From Jaapia argillacea MUCL 33604 (taxonomy: Eukaryota; Basidiomycota; Agaricomycetes; Jaapiales; Jaapiaceae): a stretch of DNA of 64,000 bases. Positions 60,702-64,000 of the stretch are shown here, piece by piece. The notes beneath the pieces were generated by a model, which was not told the origin of the DNA, did no database searches, and was given only the letters and a program-made list of their open reading frames with translations. The DNA lies in contig KL197735.1 in assembly GCA_000697665.1 (NCBI GenBank), forward strand, positions 148,969 to 212,968, given 5' to 3'. Each line of letters opens with the position of its first letter. Positions within the stretch are counted from its first letter, which is position 1. The translations under genes and the position numbers were made by a program.

Positions 60702-62382
60702 ATGACTATCGTTTGCGCATTCCCCCAATCCCAGTATATCTTCCAGCGGGACGGAGCTTTGTCCCTCGTCCGCAAGAAATCTCTATATTTGGCTTCGCTC
60801 CCAAGGCACCATCGCGATCGGGACTTACTTCTCCACCCATCGCGAAAGGCTCTTGTCCTCTTGTCGGAAACCCAGGCCCTAACTATAATAAAGGAGTGTG
60901 CTGCTGACCCGCCAGATCCAGCTCCGCGGTCTCACCACGTAAAGCTCCTGCAGTATTCCATGTATGCATCATCCGCTCTTATCAGCCGTAGGCAAAAGAT
61001 TAACTCCTCGTTGACCAGGTCCTCGAAAGACAATGTCCTCGCGGCTCGATACATAGCAGATAATCTCAGCGGCTCTCGTATGCTGATCCTTAAGTGTTTG
61101 ATGACTCCCGACGTAGTCCAGTCCTGGGCTCGGAATGCACAATGTGCAGACCCGCTCATCGGGAATATTTTTTCCACGTTGCTTCTCCGAATGATTGAGC
61201 TTCACCGAAAGTTGCTTCTCTTGCGGAGTAGTGGTCCCAGTGACTGGGAGTTATGGGTACTTCCTCTCTGCAGATCCCTCATCCATGGTCCAGGTTTGTT
61301 CAGTGTTCCTGACCGGGTTCGACACCTTTTGATGGTTGACGTGTAGGTCATACGCACCGTGTCGTTTGGACCGCTGGTTTGCGGGAGGTGTTTAATCTCT
61401 CAAGACTCGCTCTCCAAGGCACCGACACTCTTGCGTTCACGTTTACCAAAGATATCCAATCGCACCTATTCCAACTCTTTGTAGGAATACATATTGCGGG
61501 ATCGGCCCCAAAAGATCTAGACCTCCACCAATCCGTCCGTGTTTTCTTGCAGCCATTCTTTCTCCTCTACTCCGAGTTTCTTCGGGGATGGTCATTCCCC
61601 GGCCGTCGTCATGATCGCAACTTTGACATCGTGAGGTCAATCCCTCCTCGAAGGCGTAGGCACCTTTGTCGCCAACTTGTGGACCTTGCTTTGACGTGGG
61701 TTCTCAGTGTCGTCGAGCGTCGAGCGCTTCGTTCTGACGGTTTAAAATTAGGTCTAGATGTCTATTTGACGATGTCGTGAAGGTTGTCGAGCGGGACGTC
61801 GCTTGCTACGATGAGATTATTGGCATACTTGGGTCAAACCGAGACAATTCCACCTTGCAACAATCGAATCGCCTTCTGCAACACCTGCGGACTTGGAGAG
61901 CACAGTTTCCAAGAGAGCGTTATCAACTCCCCATCGGGATCATGAAAGGTGTTTGTGCGGACGATGGCCTTTATTCTGACTTTCAGGGACAGGTTAAGGC
62001 AAGGCCATTCTTCTTGTTATTGATTTTACGCACTGACAACTTCATTTGTAGGTCTTTACCAGATCTATACACAATCGCCGGTACATCGCCCCGCCTACTA
62101 TGCTGTGGATTGACCTCTACCATTGTTTTTGGGTTGGTGCTGGACACCTACCCTCCCTAAGTGGGCCGTACAAGCCGTTCCCGCTACAGGGTGATGGACA
62201 ACAAGGGAAACAATACATTTGTTGCATGCAGGACAAGGACGATATGCGGGAACTTAATGTGTTCTCGGCGGGTGCCAACCTGTTCGTGCCGGAATCGGTT
62301 AAATCTCTCTCGGGGGGTTTGCTGTACGTCTTGGCCACTAGGGATCGGGAGGATGGTTCTCGTTTGTTTTATTGGAAGTAAA
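60702..62382 (+). CDS. orphan multi-exon protein, one frame break
   Basis: The first ORF (ATG at 60702) contains LAARYIADNLSGSRMLILKC. An intron of about 54 nt ending at 61347 joins it to GHTHRVVWTAGLREVFNLSR. This continues through QLFVGIHIAGSAPKDLDLHQ to LGLDVYL, where one base seems to be missing near 61762. The shifted frame gives VVERDVACYDEIIGILGSNR and LPIGIMKGVCADDG. A second intron (about 61996-62051) leads to TMLWIDLYHCFWVGAGHLP and the C-terminus LYVLATRDREDGSRLFYWK. No domain was recognised. The upstream end may continue from the gene at 59855. A copy of its last 30 codons and 3' flank lies at 63.69-63.9 kb. Confidence 0.5.
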
Positions 62383-62571
62383 ATATAGCGAGGCTGAGCG
62401 TTCATATATTCATAAGGTAGACGAACTATGGAACGTGGTTTAATCAGGCAAGTAACTAGCATTGATTTGTGCTGCTGCCACCGCTTGCTACTGCACATGA
62501 GCTAACCCCCGTTCCTCTCCTATATTCACCATCCTAACATTCAGTGCGAGAGTCGACTCCGATATCAATTA

Positions 62572-63284
62572 TCACGACATCAACCACTTGTACATGGCAT
62601 GCGCGGTGGGATCATATCTATTGGCCCGTTCCCTACTTACCCGAATGTACTCGACATACACCATGGTCACAACAATCAGATCCACCATATGTAGGCCTGC
62701 AGGTTGTATCTCAAGGAATGCAGGATGCTTCTGGTTACGTACACCCTTGGAAGCTCCGTGGAGCGCTGCCACCTCAGTCTTTGATTCGTCATCGACGTAG
62801 AGCTGGGGAGCATCAATACTGGGTAAGTCGTCAATATGTTGGATACGCACCTCAAGGTGACCCCTTGACGGTATTTTCCATATGTAAGCAACTCCGTTTG
62901 GTCCAATGAACTGACGGTCACTGTTTGTCGTAAGTAGACAATGTCCGACGTATGGGTCAAGATGAACCCTCACCGATGCAAGAAACCAACGGATGCCATG
63001 ACTTGCTTCAGTATGATCTTCTGCCCTTTGAATATTAACTCCGTGGGGTAGACCCTATGCCAATATATGCGAGCAATTTCCGAGAATCCTTCGACCTGCT
63101 CCTCCGAGTCCTCTTGTTGTGGTTGGGAGGAAGTTGTGGCTTCTGGAGCATTGTGGCGACGACTGATCGTAGTGGTGTCGCCCCGGGCGAACTTCTTGGG
63201 CGTGGTGATTTTGTAGACCTCGCGGCCTACATCATCAAGAAGCGTTGTGCGTTTCGGATCTTCTTTGGTGAGAGTGAGCTTCAT
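62572..63284 (-). CDS. DUF6593 domain protein (219 aa)
   Basis: Exons are 63284-62974 and 62920-62572, in phase, with an intron of 53 nt. The start MKLTLTKEDPKRTTLLDD with VYKITTP, the middle IARIYWHRVYPTELIFKG and FIGPNGVAYIWK, and the end HPAFLEIQPAGLHMVDLIVV with TMVYVEYIR match the Agaricomycete DUF6593 family. Members are small beta-rich proteins of unknown function, often in tandem copies. A low-complexity Gln/Glu insert (TTSSQPQQEDSEEQ) interrupts the N-terminal half. It is convergent with the gene ending at 62382. A partial second copy of its C-terminus lies at 63.55-63.69 kb. Confidence 0.8.
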
Positions 63285-63544
63285 TTGTGTGTTAAGGGTT
63301 TCCCTTCAACCACGCTGGTGCCTATATAAGTGATTGAAGAAAACCTAGTTGAAGAAAACCTAGACTGCGGAGGCGTTTACTTCCAGACGGTCCTCAGTCC
63401 AATATTTCACAGCGTCGAAGTGGTGATACGACGGTGTTTGTAGATCTGGAATGTTCGCCTCCTTAAACCTTGCCGTTTTGTCTCTTGGAAATGTGGAAAG
63501 CTCGCTCAGGCTATGGTGAGGGGTTTAAGATTAAAGTAGGAGGT

Positions 63545-63900
63545 TTAATCGACTCGGCACTGATTTATCACGCCAGCAGCCCTTGTGCATCCCATACGCG
63601 ACGGGATTGTACATATTGGCCCGTTCCCTTTCTATCTGGATGTGTTCGACGTAGACGAAAGTTGCAACAATCAGATCCACCAATAATGGAATCTGTTAAA
63701 TCTGGCTCGAAGGGTTTGCTGCACGTCCTGGTCACCAGGGATCGGGAGGATGGTTCTCGTTTGTTTTATTGGAGGTAAAATAGTCCATATACAGAACATT
63801 GCTCGTCTATGAATTCTGTGTATGAGAGACGCCGTAACAAGTCTAGTAAAATAGACCCAAGGATTAGTACAAGATGTACGAGTTACAGGACATGGCACAA
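63545..63900. pseudogene. chimeric partial duplicate: DUF6593 tail abutting the orphan-gene tail
   Basis: The minus strand of 63545-63686 encodes LVDLIVATFVYVEHIQIERE, like the end of the DUF6593 gene. It abuts a plus-strand piece (63687-63778) that encodes SVKSGSKGLLHVLVTRDRED and GSRLFYWR then a stop, like the end of the gene at 62382. Similarity continues into the 3' flank (CTCATGAACTAACC against ACATGAGCTAACC). This shows a tandem duplication of the locus with rearrangement. The window ends before the full copy can be seen. Confidence 0.65.
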
Positions 63901-64000
63901 GTAGGTCAGTGAGGGGGGATTGATTTTCGCTGGCGCACCCCTGTTCTACTACTCATGAACTAACCACTCGTTCTTCTCGTGCATACCGCATCCAAAATTT

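Overview
The window is nuclear DNA from a basidiomycete fungus, almost certainly an Agaricomycete (mushroom lineage). The evidence is many 45-75 nt introns with GT..AG ends, and several families that I know mainly from Agaricomycetes: a P-loop GTPase with a C-terminal FWFS motif, tandem F-box/LRR genes, HGD-type TKL kinases, a DUF6593 gene and a DUF6729/exonuclease gene. I cannot name the genus.

Two kinds of DNA alternate. Most of the window is CpG-rich and gene-bearing. Two blocks, about 1.4-10.9 kb and 42.4-47.85 kb, are AT-richer and CpG-poor and hold decayed or duplicated sequence. Inside the first block is a copy of the 5' end of the trm8 gene at 15.3 kb. It differs from the intact gene mostly by CpG to TpG or CpA changes, which is the signature of cytosine-methylation decay. 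In the second block a DUF6729/3'-5' exonuclease gene is broken by five in-frame stops, all TGA.

Layout. 0-1.2 kb: small coiled-coil ORF. 1.4-10.9 kb: CpG-poor block with a trm8 fragment, an F-box relic, and the 3' part of a GTPase gene whose last intron holds a 2.6 kb minisatellite of 78-bp units. 11-15 kb: a decayed gene and a proline-rich ORF. 15.3-16.4 kb: intact tRNA m7G methyltransferase (trm8). 16.6-22.5 kb: tandem F-box array of four copies (two intact, one frameshifted, one truncated). 23.9-36.1 kb: single-copy genes, namely a large orphan regulator-like protein, a four-pass membrane protein, a two-finger C2H2 factor and a JmjC/cupin-8 protein. 37-51 kb: accessory block with a kinase joined to Cys clusters and a PARP-like region, an orphan gene, the decayed DUF6729 gene with a tRNA-derived SINE beside it, and a second kinase with one frame break. 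53.6-56.1 kb: a Crz1-type calcineurin-response transcription factor. 58.3-59 kb: degenerate tandem repeats. 59.8-64 kb: an orphan gene pair with homopolymer frame breaks, a DUF6593 gene, and a partial tandem copy of their tails.

The single-copy genes (trm8, crz1-like, JmjC, C2H2) are ordinary housekeeping or regulatory genes. The most notable architecture is the kinase/Cys-cluster/PARP-like gene at 37.0-40.6 kb, where a C-x2-C motif spans the splice junction that joins the two halves. Several frame breaks lie at mononucleotide runs and could be assembly errors. I saw no tRNA gene, rRNA, CRISPR array or LTR retroelement that I could support.
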